Below are positions 17,818 to 26,844 of a stretch of 64,000 bases of DNA, one piece after another. The stretch spans positions 1,243,718 to 1,307,717 of the forward strand of contig NZ_MSCM01000002.1 in NCBI RefSeq assembly GCF_002954665.1. Reading direction: 5' to 3'. The stretch is from Polaribacter glomeratus. Lineage in GTDB: Bacteria; Bacteroidota; Bacteroidia; Flavobacteriales; Flavobacteriaceae. The notes beneath the pieces are model-generated. The model had not been told where the DNA came from and searched no databases. It saw only the letters and a list, made by a program, of their open reading frames with translations. The first letter of the stretch is position 1; every line of letters begins with the position of its first letter. The position numbers and the translations under genes are program-made.

Positions 17818-19086
17818 TTATAATTCGGTTTGGTCTATAGAAGGTGCTTTCCATTTTATACTACCAACTTGTTTAGAGTTTGCTAATTTTGTAGATTTAG
17901 AGCTTCTTTTCATATCAAAAATCATAGCACCTGTCATAATAAGGCTTGTGCCAATAATTACAAATAAAAGAATACCAGGTTCAAAAGAGGCAATTTCTGC
18001 TTCTTTAGGAATTGCATAAAAAAGTAAAACGGTTATTAACCCACGTGGTGCAATAAATAATTGAGGTAAAATATCACTACCAATAAAAATTCTAAGTAAA
18101 ATAAATCTTATAATATAAATAGATGCAATAATTAAAAGACTAATTAAGGCAACATTTAAATTGAAAAGTGATGTGATGGCAATTGTTAAGCCAAATATAA
18201 CAAAGAAGAATGTTCTTACAACAAAGGCGGTTTCTAGTGTAATAATGTGCAATTCGTGGTAGATTTTATGAGCTTCTTTAAAATCAAGAAATTTTGCTAG
18301 CTTTCCGGCAAAAAATAGTTTCATATTAGCGATTACTAAACCAAAAATTAGAATTATAATAAGTGACGATAAATGCATTTTTTTACCAAGTGCATATAAT
18401 AGTAACAGCACAGCTATTAATAAAAATAATTTTGCCTGGCTTTTAATTTTTTGAAAAATAATAATAATGGCATAACTAGCTATTAAAGAAATAACAATAG
18501 TAAGTAATATGTTTCCTGTAAAACCAATAACACCAGAATCTTCTGCAGGATTTAATTTACCGATTAAGAAGTAAAACATCATAATTCCCATAATATCAGA
18601 AAATGTGCTTTCGTAAATATGAAATTCTTTTTTGGTAACATTTAAAACACTAACACTTGGTATAATAATAGCACTAGAAAGTATTGATAAAGGTGTTGCG
18701 TAGAGCCAAGCAGACTGCATTGTCATGTCTGGTATAAAATTATATAAAATTAAAGCAGCTACCCAAGCAGAGCTAATTAAACCAATTAATGCAATTGCCA
18801 TCGATTTTAAAATAGGCATTAGTTTTTCGCGCTTTAATTCTAGTTCTAAGGCCGCTTCTAAAACAATCATTATTAAACCAACAATCCCTAAAACTTCTAG
18901 TATCGGTAAAAAGTTTAAACTATCTGATGTAAAGTAGTTTAATGCGTATTGCAGACCAACGCCTAGTATAATAAGCATAAGAACTGCAGGTATATTTGTT
19001 TTCTTTGAAATTCCGTTAAAAATAAAAGAAATAATAATAATTAATGAAACCTCGATAATAAGGTTGTATGATGATAAAATTTCCAT
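17818..19086 (-). CDS. Cation/proton antiporter (CPA, NhaP/KefB type)
   Basis: The 422-residue protein has about 12 hydrophobic segments. The APRGLITVLLFYAIP stretch (about residues 345–360) is the conserved PRGL region of CPA1/CPA2 Na+ or K+/H+ exchangers. There is no C-terminal nucleotide-binding (RCK) domain; a short basic cytoplasmic tail ends the protein. It follows the 232-residue membrane protein by 5 bp and is co-transcribed with it and the ATPase-like gene. The ion specificity cannot be told. Confidence 0.88.
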   Translation of the reverse strand: MEILSSYNLIIEVSLIIIISFIFNGISKKTNIPAVLMLIILGVGLQYALNYFTSDSLNFLPILEVLGIVGLIMIVLEAALELELKREKLMPILKSMAIALIGLISSAWVAALILYNFIPDMTMQSAWLYATPLSILSSAIIIPSVSVLNVTKKEFHIYESTFSDIMGIMMFYFLIGKLNPAEDSGVIGFTGNILLTIVISLIASYAIIIIFQKIKSQAKLFLLIAVLLLLYALGKKMHLSSLIIILIFGLVIANMKLFFAGKLAKFLDFKEAHKIYHELHIITLETAFVVRTFFFVIFGLTIAITSLFNLNVALISLLIIASIYIIRFILLRIFIGSDILPQLFIAPRGLITVLLFYAIPKEAEIASFEPGILLFVIIGTSLIMTGAMIFDMKRSSKSTKLANSKQVGSIKWKAPSIDQTEL

Positions 19087-19091
19087 AAATT

Positions 19092-19790
19092 TTAATTTTT
19101 AGTCAAGCTAGTTGTTACGTTGTGTTGATTTAAATAAGCGATCAATGATTCCATTTTAGCCCCACTTTCTAGCGCAATTTGAAGTTGATGTATTTTTTGG
19201 TTTGGTATTTTTTTTAAGATTGGTTTGTTGTTGTAATCTATAATAGGATTTTCGAAAAGAAGATCTAGAACTGGCGTTGTTTTCTCTTGGTCATAAATAT
19301 ATATTGTTCTTCTAACCGAAGCACTGTCGTTTTGGTAAATACTAAAACCATTTTCGTCTACATAAGAGTAATTAATAAAACGATTGCCAACTTCTTCATT
19401 TATTACCACTCCAAAAAACATAAACTTACTTATGTCGCCTTTATATTTACCAGTAGAAATTGTAGAACCGATATTTACAAGCGGATTTATTTTGAATAAA
19501 ACACCATATAAATATCGCTTAATATGTAAAAAGCTAATAATTAGAAATAGTAAAAATAGAACACCATGAACTTTATAGTTAATACTTACAAAGCTTAAAA
19601 GAAGTGTAAGTATAGCAACAGGTTTGTAAATTTCTATAACTTTATTTGTAATTAAATTAGATTTGTTTAGTATTGATTTTCTTTTAAATACATGTGGTAA
19701 AATTCGTAGCACTAGTATTAAAAAAATATAGATACCTATTAAGATTGCTATTATTGTAAAGAATTTAAACCAGGTAATAGTAGTTTCCAT
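19092..19790 (-). CDS. Membrane protein with MscS-beta-like soluble domain
   Basis: The 232-residue protein has three predicted membrane segments (about 10–30, 55–70 and 74–95). A soluble part follows whose first stretch (about 104–150, NIGSTISTGKYKGDISKFMF) resembles the beta-domain of MscS channels. The normal MscS pore helix is not recognisable and the C-terminal part is unlike MscS. The gene starts 1 bp after the AAA-like gene stop, so the two are tightly coupled. It may be a divergent channel or a regulatory partner of the ATPase; that is inference. Confidence 0.7.
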   Translation of the reverse strand: METTITWFKFFTIIAILIGIYIFLILVLRILPHVFKRKSILNKSNLITNKVIEIYKPVAILTLLLSFVSINYKVHGVLFLLFLIISFLHIKRYLYGVLFKINPLVNIGSTISTGKYKGDISKFMFFGVVINEEVGNRFINYSYVDENGFSIYQNDSASVRRTIYIYDQEKTTPVLDLLFENPIIDYNNKPILKKIPNQKIHQLQIALESGAKMESLIAYLNQHNVTTSLTKN

Positions 19791-19791
19791 A

Positions 19792-22131
19792 TTATAAGTT
19801 AATTTTAGCAGTTATAATTTTTGTAATATCATTTACCACAACAGGGTTTATAAATAAGTAACCATTAATATGTCTAACCAGTATTTTTACATTCATTAAT
19901 CGCCTTAAAGCAGATTTAAAACCTGTATCAAAAGAAGTTGTTGTTACGTTTTTAATACCATATTCAGAAATAAAAGTAAATACGAGTGCTTGTTTGAGTA
20001 TAATAATTTCTTCGGATGTAAAAAAATCTAGAAACTCATGATCTGATTCTTCATATAATACTGTTTGATTCTCTTCAACCGAAGTGTTAAAAGTCCAAGA
20101 TTGAAGTGTATTACCAAAATTATAGTTGTTTTGTTTGCTAAGTTTTAGAGCAAGTATGCGAAGCTTATTGTTAGAAATGATTTCTAAATTTTTAGAAACA
20201 ATATCTCTATGTGCAGCACCATGACGTAAAAGAATAGCATTTACTATTTCATTTTCATCTGCCTCATTAAGATTCATAACGTGGCTAAAAGCATTAGAGA
20301 AGCTTAACCTATTGTCTAAATGTTTCACCATCATTTGTGTTGTAGATGCCATAACAAAAGCATTATCAGATTCTGTTTCTATAAAGTTTAATAAAGCTCT
20401 AATATTACTAAGTAGGCTGTGTTTGTCATCTCTCCATAACTCTAAGTCATCAATTATAATAATAGGCTTTGTACTTTTTATATTATTATTTTTAACATAA
20501 CTTAATGCCTCTTTTAAATTATTCGTTGTTTTAAACTTACGGCCGTCAATAGTTGCATTACTATTTGGTAATAACGTTACAATATCATTTCCAAAAAATT
20601 TATTGGCAGAGTATTCTATAAACGTACTTCTACCACTTAATCGATCACCAGTAACTAAAACCGATTTATTAAACCCTTGTTTCCAATGATCAAGTATAAG
20701 CCTTAGTTTGTAATCTTGATTTTTTCTAGGCACAAGAAATAAATCTCCAATAAACTTTTTATTTAGAAACAAAGAATCATAATGTGCACTTTCGTCTTGT
20801 AACATTCTGTGCGCAATACATTGTATAGACAGCTCTAAATTGGTTAAAGACTCGTATTGAAGCGATTTCTTATATTGTGAATTAAAATATGAAGCCCCTT
20901 TTTGAATGTTTTCCTTAATTTTTTTTAAAACAGTAATACTTTCAACATTTAGAGAAGAATTTAAAGTAACCTCTAAAAATGGTTTTCCAGCAATAAAATT
21001 ACTAATAAGCAACTCGTTTTTTACATCTTCTTTTAGGGTATTTGATATAATTTTACTTTTTGCTTTAATATCACAAATCTCGTTTTCTAAATGAGACAAG
21101 GTGTTTAAAATTGTGTTGAATTTAGTTTCTTCTTGTCTTTCTTTAGAATGTTGTAAGCTATTTTTTAAATTAAGAAGGTTAAGATTGTATTTGTTAATTA
21201 GATTTGTTTCTAATCCAATTAAGTCCATGAATTTTGGCAGTATTTGATAATCAAACCATTTTTGAGTACTTTTTTTTAGATCAACCTCTCTAATTGTTAA
21301 TAAACCATCTACAGTGTTTATTGGCATTTCAATTTTTTGCAATTGATTAATGTAATTATTTACACTGTCAGAGAAATTATATTGTTTATTTTCTGTAAGT
21401 GATTGCTGTGTTAATTGCTCTTCAACATAAGAAAGTACTAAGTTATAATCTTTATTATCTTTGGTGTTTTTTGATATAAGGTTTACATTATTACTTACCT
21501 TACTTACCAACATATCGTGGTCATTTGTTAAATCGGCTACAACCTTTTTTAGCTCATAAAAGGTTGTAATAGAAATAAAAGCTATTACTTTTTGGGTATC
21601 TATATTTTTAAGTTGACTTAAAATTGTTTCGTATTGAGAAGTATAAACTTCCCACGGATTTTTTTGTAACGAGATTGTACTCGCTATTTTTTTTAAAACA
21701 CTTTTCTCGTCCCCTAATTTTACTTTTTTAGGAGTAAAAAGTTCTTTAAAATCAATTAGTTTAGTTTCTAAAATAGTTTTGGATTCTTGAAAGTGTTCAG
21801 AAATTTGTTCATCATCTAGACGATTTTCTTGCTTATAAATAGAAACTTTATTTAATTCTAAAAATACATCTCTGTGTAAAATTGTTACGGTCTTAAAGTC
21901 TTCGGCTAAAATATAGTTTACTAGATATATTTGTGATTCAGAATCATATTCTGTAACCTCATTTCCTAGCTTTATAAAACAATTAACAAGATTGTTAAAC
22001 TCTATACTAATGAGTGATTTAAGCGCTAAACGGTCTTTAGTAACCTTAAGTTTTTCGTTATATAAATTAAGAACTCCTTCAAATTTAGATAAAATATTTT
22101 TATTAATATTAGAAGCAGTTTCTAAGTTCAT
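19792..22131 (-). CDS. AAA/STAND-like ATPase with Arg in Walker A
   Basis: I do not recognise a named family. The 779-residue soluble protein has a long, mainly helical N-terminal part (1–480). A P-loop-like motif GDRLSGRST lies at 495–503, with Arg501 where Lys is expected. Walker B IIIIDDLE is at 557–564, and a sensor-1-like stretch FVMASTTQM is near 592–600. The C-terminal region (about 735–779) looks like a winged helix. ATP binding is uncertain because of Arg501. It heads an operon with the MscS-beta-like protein and the antiporter, suggesting control of ion flux or turgor; that is inference. Confidence 0.75.
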   Translation of the reverse strand: MNLETASNINKNILSKFEGVLNLYNEKLKVTKDRLALKSLISIEFNNLVNCFIKLGNEVTEYDSESQIYLVNYILAEDFKTVTILHRDVFLELNKVSIYKQENRLDDEQISEHFQESKTILETKLIDFKELFTPKKVKLGDEKSVLKKIASTISLQKNPWEVYTSQYETILSQLKNIDTQKVIAFISITTFYELKKVVADLTNDHDMLVSKVSNNVNLISKNTKDNKDYNLVLSYVEEQLTQQSLTENKQYNFSDSVNNYINQLQKIEMPINTVDGLLTIREVDLKKSTQKWFDYQILPKFMDLIGLETNLINKYNLNLLNLKNSLQHSKERQEETKFNTILNTLSHLENEICDIKAKSKIISNTLKEDVKNELLISNFIAGKPFLEVTLNSSLNVESITVLKKIKENIQKGASYFNSQYKKSLQYESLTNLELSIQCIAHRMLQDESAHYDSLFLNKKFIGDLFLVPRKNQDYKLRLILDHWKQGFNKSVLVTGDRLSGRSTFIEYSANKFFGNDIVTLLPNSNATIDGRKFKTTNNLKEALSYVKNNNIKSTKPIIIIDDLELWRDDKHSLLSNIRALLNFIETESDNAFVMASTTQMMVKHLDNRLSFSNAFSHVMNLNEADENEIVNAILLRHGAAHRDIVSKNLEIISNNKLRILALKLSKQNNYNFGNTLQSWTFNTSVEENQTVLYEESDHEFLDFFTSEEIIILKQALVFTFISEYGIKNVTTTSFDTGFKSALRRLMNVKILVRHINGYLFINPVVVNDITKIITAKINL

Positions 22132-22402
22132 ATAATTAATTATTGTAAGAATTTGTAATCAAGATTTTTTAAAATAGTATACTAAAGGTTAGTGTATTTT
22201 AAAGTGCTAACACAATATAATAAAGATGTCACAGAAAAAATAGTAAAATTTAAATTATTTAATTAATTCTACTAAAGCCAAATAAGATTGATACTTTTAA
22301 GTTAATTCATTTTTAAGAGTATAACCAAACTATTTTTTAAAACTACTTTAAATAGAAATACTGTAGTTTTTGTTTTACCAAATAAGTTAGAAAGGCTATC
22401 TT

Positions 22403-22846
22403 TTAAAATTCAATTTTAGATTTAAATGGTTCAGACCATTTTGATGCTCTTCCAATTGCAGGTGTAATTGTAGCAAATACTTTTAGTTTTTTAGAAAAAT
22501 GAGAACTCATTTTTGATAGTTTCCCTAATTGTAACTGCATTGGTAATTGTATTGTTTCGTTCTTTTTAACGACTAAAACTTTTTGAGAAGATACCCCAAG
22601 ATATTCATCTTTTCTATCTAATGAAATAGGTATTACTTTACTTTCGTCCCAATTAGGTAAAATTAAAGGCTCATCTTCTTCACCGTGAATATCGTAGATA
22701 AAAGCATGTATATAGTACTCCATCTGAAGAGAAATATCTAAGTCATGAAACTCTAATTCTACAACAACAGTTAAATCATTAACAGTATCATTAACAACAA
22801 TTACTTCTGGAATAGAAAGTAAGCGAACCGATATAATTTTTGACAT
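22403..22846 (-). CDS. Uncharacterised 147-residue beta-rich protein
   Basis: I do not recognise this protein. There is no signal peptide or membrane segment; the pattern is mainly beta strands (VIVVNDTVNDLTVVVELEF, KVLVVKKNETIQLPMQLQL), with a possible Ig-like or C2-like fold. It lies between the ATPase operon (271 bp downstream) and the lipocalin-lipoprotein operon, from which it is separated by a strong terminator. It therefore has its own promoter. By position it may be a cytoplasmic partner of the envelope island; there is no direct evidence. Confidence 0.7.
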   Translation of the reverse strand: MSKIISVRLLSIPEVIVVNDTVNDLTVVVELEFHDLDISLQMEYYIHAFIYDIHGEEDEPLILPNWDESKVIPISLDRKDEYLGVSSQKVLVVKKNETIQLPMQLQLGKLSKMSSHFSKKLKVFATITPAIGRASKWSEPFKSKIEF

Positions 22847-22950
22847 GGTTTTAATTTTAGGGATTAATTATTTTTTAAAAGAACGATTAAACTTGTAGTT
22901 GTTAATTGCTTTTTACACACGAGACCATCTTAGTTTAAAATAGTTTTGTT

Positions 22951-22994
22951 TTTAAATAAATAAAAGGGCTTCTAAGCCCTTTTATTTATTTAAA
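22951..22994 (-). terminator. Strong 20-bp-stem terminator ending the OMP/lipoprotein operon
   Basis: TTTAAATAAATAAAAGGGCT (22951–22970) pairs perfectly with 22975–22994 around a 4-nt loop. The G+C core AAGGGCT/AGCCCTT is flanked by A/T runs, so it can work on both strands. It overlaps the stop of the predicted 33-residue peptide and closes the operon that starts at 27882. Confidence 0.9.
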
Positions 22995-23091
22995 GTTTAT
23001 GAACTTTGTATTTGTATAATGAAGTGCTTTTAGGTTTTTGCGGATATAAATTAGAAAAATTATTATTTAATTCTAATTCTTTTTTCTTCAT
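22990..23091 (-). CDS. Possible 33-residue basic peptide
   Basis: An open frame starts with ATG at 23091, 11 bp after the lipoprotein gene stop. It encodes 33 residues beginning MKKKELELNNNF and ending KVHKL, and stops exactly inside the terminator stem. It has Lys/Asn-rich composition and no membrane segment. The position between gene and terminator, with nothing else to explain the roughly 110 bp, is the main support. It is short enough to be chance. Confidence 0.4.
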   Translation of the reverse strand: MKKKELELNNNFSNLYPQKPKSTSLYKYKVHKL

Positions 23092-23102
23092 TTTATTTTA
23101 AA

Positions 23103-23519
23103 CTATTTCTTTGAAAACACTTCTGTTCTTGAAGCGCTAATCTCAGAAGAAAATTTTCTAAAATTATCTTGAAAAGTAATATTTAAATCCGGTCCAGCAG
23201 TTCCGCCATTAGGGGTAAGCTTGTAGTCATTATTTCCAATGTTTTCCCAAGTACCATTTATTTGCACTGCAGTAGCACAATTTGTAGTAGATGATCCAGA
23301 AAATGTAGTTACTTTATATGTTCTATTCGCAGAAAATATATATTCTACTAATTCATCACAAATTATTTCTTCTGTTAGTTTACCATCTTGAACATAATAA
23401 TCTAAATTCCAAGTACCAATCAAATCAGCAGAACCACCACCCATTGGGCCATCGTCATCCTTAGAACATGAAAAGATTAACACTAAAATACTTGCTGATA
23501 ATAAAATTATTTTTTTCAT
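23103..23519 (-). CDS. Lipocalin-like surface lipoprotein
   Basis: The 138-residue protein has a lipoprotein signal with lipobox LIFSC (Cys18), followed by SKDDD. This acidic pattern after the Cys resembles the export signal of Bacteroidota surface lipoproteins, so the protein may face outwards. The remainder is a lipocalin-like domain with two characteristic GTW motifs (LIGTWNLDYY and INGTWENIGNNDYKL). It follows the large barrel protein by 30 bp in the same operon. The ligand is unknown. Confidence 0.82.
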   Translation of the reverse strand: MKKIILLSASILVLIFSCSKDDDGPMGGGSADLIGTWNLDYYVQDGKLTEEIICDELVEYIFSANRTYKVTTFSGSSTTNCATAVQINGTWENIGNNDYKLTPNGGTAGPDLNITFQDNFRKFSSEISASRTEVFSKK

Positions 23520-23549
23520 AATTGTTTAATTTCTATTGTTTACTATTTA

Positions 23550-25889
23550 TTAGAATTTTAAGTTGTAGCCAATTGCTATTTGGTTGTATTTAAAAGAGTT
23601 ACGCATTGTGTAGTCTATATATAAGTTTTTATGAAGTACTGGTAATTTTGTACCTATAATCATATTATAAAAGCCAGTAGCTCCATTAACTAAATTTCCA
23701 AAACCTAGACCTGCTCCAGCGTAAGGTTTATACTTATCGCTACCAATTGAAATAGGATGTACAAAGTTACCAGATAATGCCCAAGTACTAGACTCTCCAA
23801 AACCTAGATATAATTCTGGCATAAATTCTATTTTTGTTTTTATAACGTCGTAATGCAATCGAACACCAAAATTAGCTGTTGATGCGCCGCCGTAATTAAA
23901 GCCTACCATTGTAGAAAAGCTATTGTATACTAATAAAGATTCATTAGCAAAAGTATTAATAGTTACTTCTCTTTCTGTCTCTATTGTAGGTTCTACAAGT
24001 ACGGTTTGATTTTTATTTGTGTCTATTTTTTTGTTTAATACATCAATTTTATCAAGAATAACACCATTCATTTTATCAACTTGTTGTTTTTCATTTACAT
24101 CATTAGAAGTGTTATTATCTAATTTTGTAGTTCCTTGAGCTTGTTTTGCATTAAGTTCTAATAATAGTTTTTCAAGTACTTCAACACGTTTATTTAACTG
24201 TTCTATTTTCTCATCTTTAATTGATTCATTAACCTTTGAAGGTGTAATGGTGTCTTTTTTCTTTAAAGAAGTAGTAGATTCGTCAAGATTGTTTATAATA
24301 CGTTGAATAAGAGTTTCAAATTGTTCTGGACTCATTTGAATAAGTCTAGACTTTTCTACTGTATTTTCAACTTTTTTTACAGCTTCTTTTTCCGAAGTTT
24401 TAGTTGAAGTAGTAGCCATAACTTTAGCTTCTTTTTGTTGTTGCACTTCTTCTACAGCTTCAACTTCTCCAAGAGACTTGGTAACTTGTTTCTTTTCTTC
24501 TAATATTTGAACGGCTTTATCAACATCTTTAGCTTTGTAAGCTTCTTTTAGATCGTTTTCTAGAACTTGAATCTTAGATTGATAATCTTGCTTTAATTGC
24601 GCAATCTTGTTGCTACTTATAGTTTGTTGCACAGATATTTCTCTATCTAAATTTTCTCTGTAAACGGTGTTAGGAGCTTTAGATTTTGCACCTAAAGTAA
24701 ATTTAAGTCCTGCGTTGTAGAAAATATGAGTTTGTATATCATCTGTATTAACAATGTCAGCAACATTTTCACCCGAAGTAATCATCGCTCTAGCGCCACC
24801 ACTAATTAAAACATGTTTTCCCAAAGGGATGTTAAGTCCTAAACCACCTGTTGCAAATTCACCACCTTCAAGTACAGAAAAACTACCATCTGCATTTGCC
24901 ATTGGCATATAATCACTACCAGGAGATAAATAACCACCACCCAAAATTAAGAAAGGTGTAACACCATTACCGTCGTTTAGGCGTGCTCTAAATTCACCAC
25001 CATACATTGCCATTTTATCAAAATCTGTAGAAATATTTTCATTCTGTGTTGCTTGAAAATAAAATGCGCGAATTCCTATATATTCATTTAAATCTAAACC
25101 AGCAAAACCTCCTAACCAATAAGTGTCTCTAAATAACGAGCTACTATCAAAATCTGTATACGCTAAACCAGGTTCAATAACCCATTGTAAACCTTTAAAG
25201 CCACCTTTAAATCTTTGTAAATAAGCTTCGTCTAATTCTGATAAAATTCCAGGTCTTCTACCGCCTAGGTAAAATTGTAAAGAACCTTGTAAAGACCAGT
25301 TTGTTAATCTTTCATTCTCAAAATCAGCATCGGTAACACCAAAATCTGTTTTATTACCGTCTGATAAAAGATGCATACCAGAATTAAATCTATAAGTAGT
25401 ATTTTTTGCTTCTAAAGAGAATACAATACGGTCAGATAATTTAAACTTAGTTCCTAAACCTAATGAGCCATAAACTTGTTCAAAGTCTCCAGAGTTTTCT
25501 GGGTTAATGTTTTGAACACCAGCACCAAGAGTAAGATAAGGTCTAATGCCTTTTGTGCCAAAATTAGCTTTAAATTCTCCACCCCAACGTGTTACAGTAA
25601 CATTTTGTGAATTAAACAATGCATCGTCATAACCTGCAATACCAAAATCTTTAAAATTTGTTTTTAAATCTAAAGATTGTAAATAAATTGCTCTAAGTTC
25701 TACAAATTCTCCAAATCCAAAACCTAGCTTACCACCTACAAAGAGGTTATCTTCAAAACCAGCTTTATTGTCCCACCAAGTATACTCAGCAGCAGGAGAT
25801 AGCGTAAAACTGATGTCTTTAACTTGCGCCTTACTAACTAAAATGGTTAGAAATAAAAGTGTTATTGTTATTTGTCTTGTTTTCATCAT
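23550..25889 (-). CDS. Large outer-membrane protein: two barrel domains, helical linker, third barrel
   Basis: I do not recognise a named family. The 779-residue protein has a signal peptide (about 1–21). Two successive regions of amphipathic beta strands with Gly/aromatic turns (about 25–210 and 230–400) look like small OmpA-type barrels. A charged helical region (about 410–640) is probably coiled coil, and a third barrel-like region (about 650–779) ends in Phe (NLKF). Three barrel-like segments with a periplasmic-type linker in one chain is unusual. It belongs to the operon starting at 27882, and may connect outer membrane and periplasm. Confidence 0.8.
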   Translation of the reverse strand: MMKTRQITITLLFLTILVSKAQVKDISFTLSPAAEYTWWDNKAGFEDNLFVGGKLGFGFGEFVELRAIYLQSLDLKTNFKDFGIAGYDDALFNSQNVTVTRWGGEFKANFGTKGIRPYLTLGAGVQNINPENSGDFEQVYGSLGLGTKFKLSDRIVFSLEAKNTTYRFNSGMHLLSDGNKTDFGVTDADFENERLTNWSLQGSLQFYLGGRRPGILSELDEAYLQRFKGGFKGLQWVIEPGLAYTDFDSSSLFRDTYWLGGFAGLDLNEYIGIRAFYFQATQNENISTDFDKMAMYGGEFRARLNDGNGVTPFLILGGGYLSPGSDYMPMANADGSFSVLEGGEFATGGLGLNIPLGKHVLISGGARAMITSGENVADIVNTDDIQTHIFYNAGLKFTLGAKSKAPNTVYRENLDREISVQQTISSNKIAQLKQDYQSKIQVLENDLKEAYKAKDVDKAVQILEEKKQVTKSLGEVEAVEEVQQQKEAKVMATTSTKTSEKEAVKKVENTVEKSRLIQMSPEQFETLIQRIINNLDESTTSLKKKDTITPSKVNESIKDEKIEQLNKRVEVLEKLLLELNAKQAQGTTKLDNNTSNDVNEKQQVDKMNGVILDKIDVLNKKIDTNKNQTVLVEPTIETEREVTINTFANESLLVYNSFSTMVGFNYGGASTANFGVRLHYDVIKTKIEFMPELYLGFGESSTWALSGNFVHPISIGSDKYKPYAGAGLGFGNLVNGATGFYNMIIGTKLPVLHKNLYIDYTMRNSFKYNQIAIGYNLKF

Positions 25890-25967
25890 TAATTATTTTT
25901 TTTTAAATTTTATTCATGCTGTTCATTATTAATAAATTAGCTATTTAAAAAACGATGTTCTTGTTTT

Positions 25968-26303
25968 TTAAAATTCGGCCGCTAAAATATTAATTTTTTC
26001 ATCAGCTTTTACAATATTTTTGGCTTCATTTTTAAGTTGCTGTATTTCAGCATTTTTTTGGAGCTCAATAATTTGTTTTTGCAATTTGGTAATAAGTACT
26101 TCTCTTTTTAAATCTTTCATCTTGTCCCAAATCATATAGACACCTAGAATAATAAACCCAAAAACTTGAAGTATTACTAAAGGCAGTGTAGAAATTATGC
26201 CAAACCCTAAATCAAAATCAAGAAATGTTGTAAACAAATCTATATTAAAAATGAATAGTAGAACATTAACTGCTAAGTAAATAAATATAATTATATATTT
26301 CAT
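25968..26303 (-). CDS. Small two-TM membrane protein with coiled-coil tail
   Basis: The 111-residue protein has two membrane segments (about 2–20 and 34–56). A Lys/Glu/Gln-rich cytoplasmic-type helix (about 62–100, KLQKQIIELQKNAEIQQLK) follows that should form a coiled coil. It starts 1 bp after the stop of the upstream 170-residue gene, so the two are translationally close. No family recognised; probably an inner-membrane partner in the ECF-controlled operon. Confidence 0.75.
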   Translation of the reverse strand: MKYIIIFIYLAVNVLLFIFNIDLFTTFLDFDLGFGIISTLPLVILQVFGFIILGVYMIWDKMKDLKREVLITKLQKQIIELQKNAEIQQLKNEAKNIVKADEKINILAAEF

Positions 26304-26304
26304 T

Positions 26305-26817
26305 TTAGTGGTTTTCTAATTCTTCAAGTTCTTTTAAAATAGCTGATAATCGGTTTTTGTTTGCTTCAAATTCTTCAACAATTTCTACAATGTTACTAGA
26401 GGTTAAAAAAGGTTTGTGTAAAGTGCCGTTTTCTAAATAATGATCAAATGAAATAACACCAAAACTGTGTTTAAGTTGTATTTGACGTTTTTGCAGCTTT
26501 GCTTCTTCTTTAAGTAATGTTTGCTTTTCTGTATAATCGTGTATTTTATCTGATGTTTCAGAAACTAACTCTGAACCAGCTACATAAGCCTTTGCTGATG
26601 TTTCTGCAACTTTACCACCTGCAACAGCCACTTTTTCACCTACATAAGACGCACCTTCCATTACATTTTCTGTAACATTATCTATAAGGTTTTTAAAAAA
26701 ACCTTTTTTTGGCTTAGTAGTGCTTTCTTTTTCTGTGTTTTTATTTTCAGACGAACTAGTTTCTGTGGCACTAATCTCTATAATTTTATTTTCTGTACTA
26801 TTATTTTCTGTACTCAT
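26305..26817 (-). CDS. Hydrophilic protein with amphipathic helix (YtxH/LEA-like composition)
   Basis: The 170-residue protein has no signal peptide. A Ser/Thr/Glu-rich disordered N-terminus (1–36) is followed by an Ala/Gly/Val amphipathic stretch (about 40–90) with KVAVAGGKVAETSAKAY-type periodicity, as in YtxH- or LEA-like stress proteins. A charged C-terminal helical part contains an HSFGVISFDHYLENGTLHKP segment. It lies 27 bp after the coiled-coil lipoprotein gene and 1 bp before the two-TM gene. The stress-protein resemblance is compositional only. Confidence 0.72.
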   Translation of the reverse strand: MSTENNSTENKIIEISATETSSSENKNTEKESTTKPKKGFFKNLIDNVTENVMEGASYVGEKVAVAGGKVAETSAKAYVAGSELVSETSDKIHDYTEKQTLLKEEAKLQKRQIQLKHSFGVISFDHYLENGTLHKPFLTSSNIVEIVEEFEANKNRLSAILKELEELENH

Positions 26818-26844
26818 TTTCTAAATTTTTTATATCTTAATTTC

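Noticed and set aside
22220-22240. CTGTGACATC (minus strand) before the ATPase gene as a fourth ECF site
   Set aside because: No GTC at the required 17-nt distance and no flanking AAGTGACTT or GTAACT.
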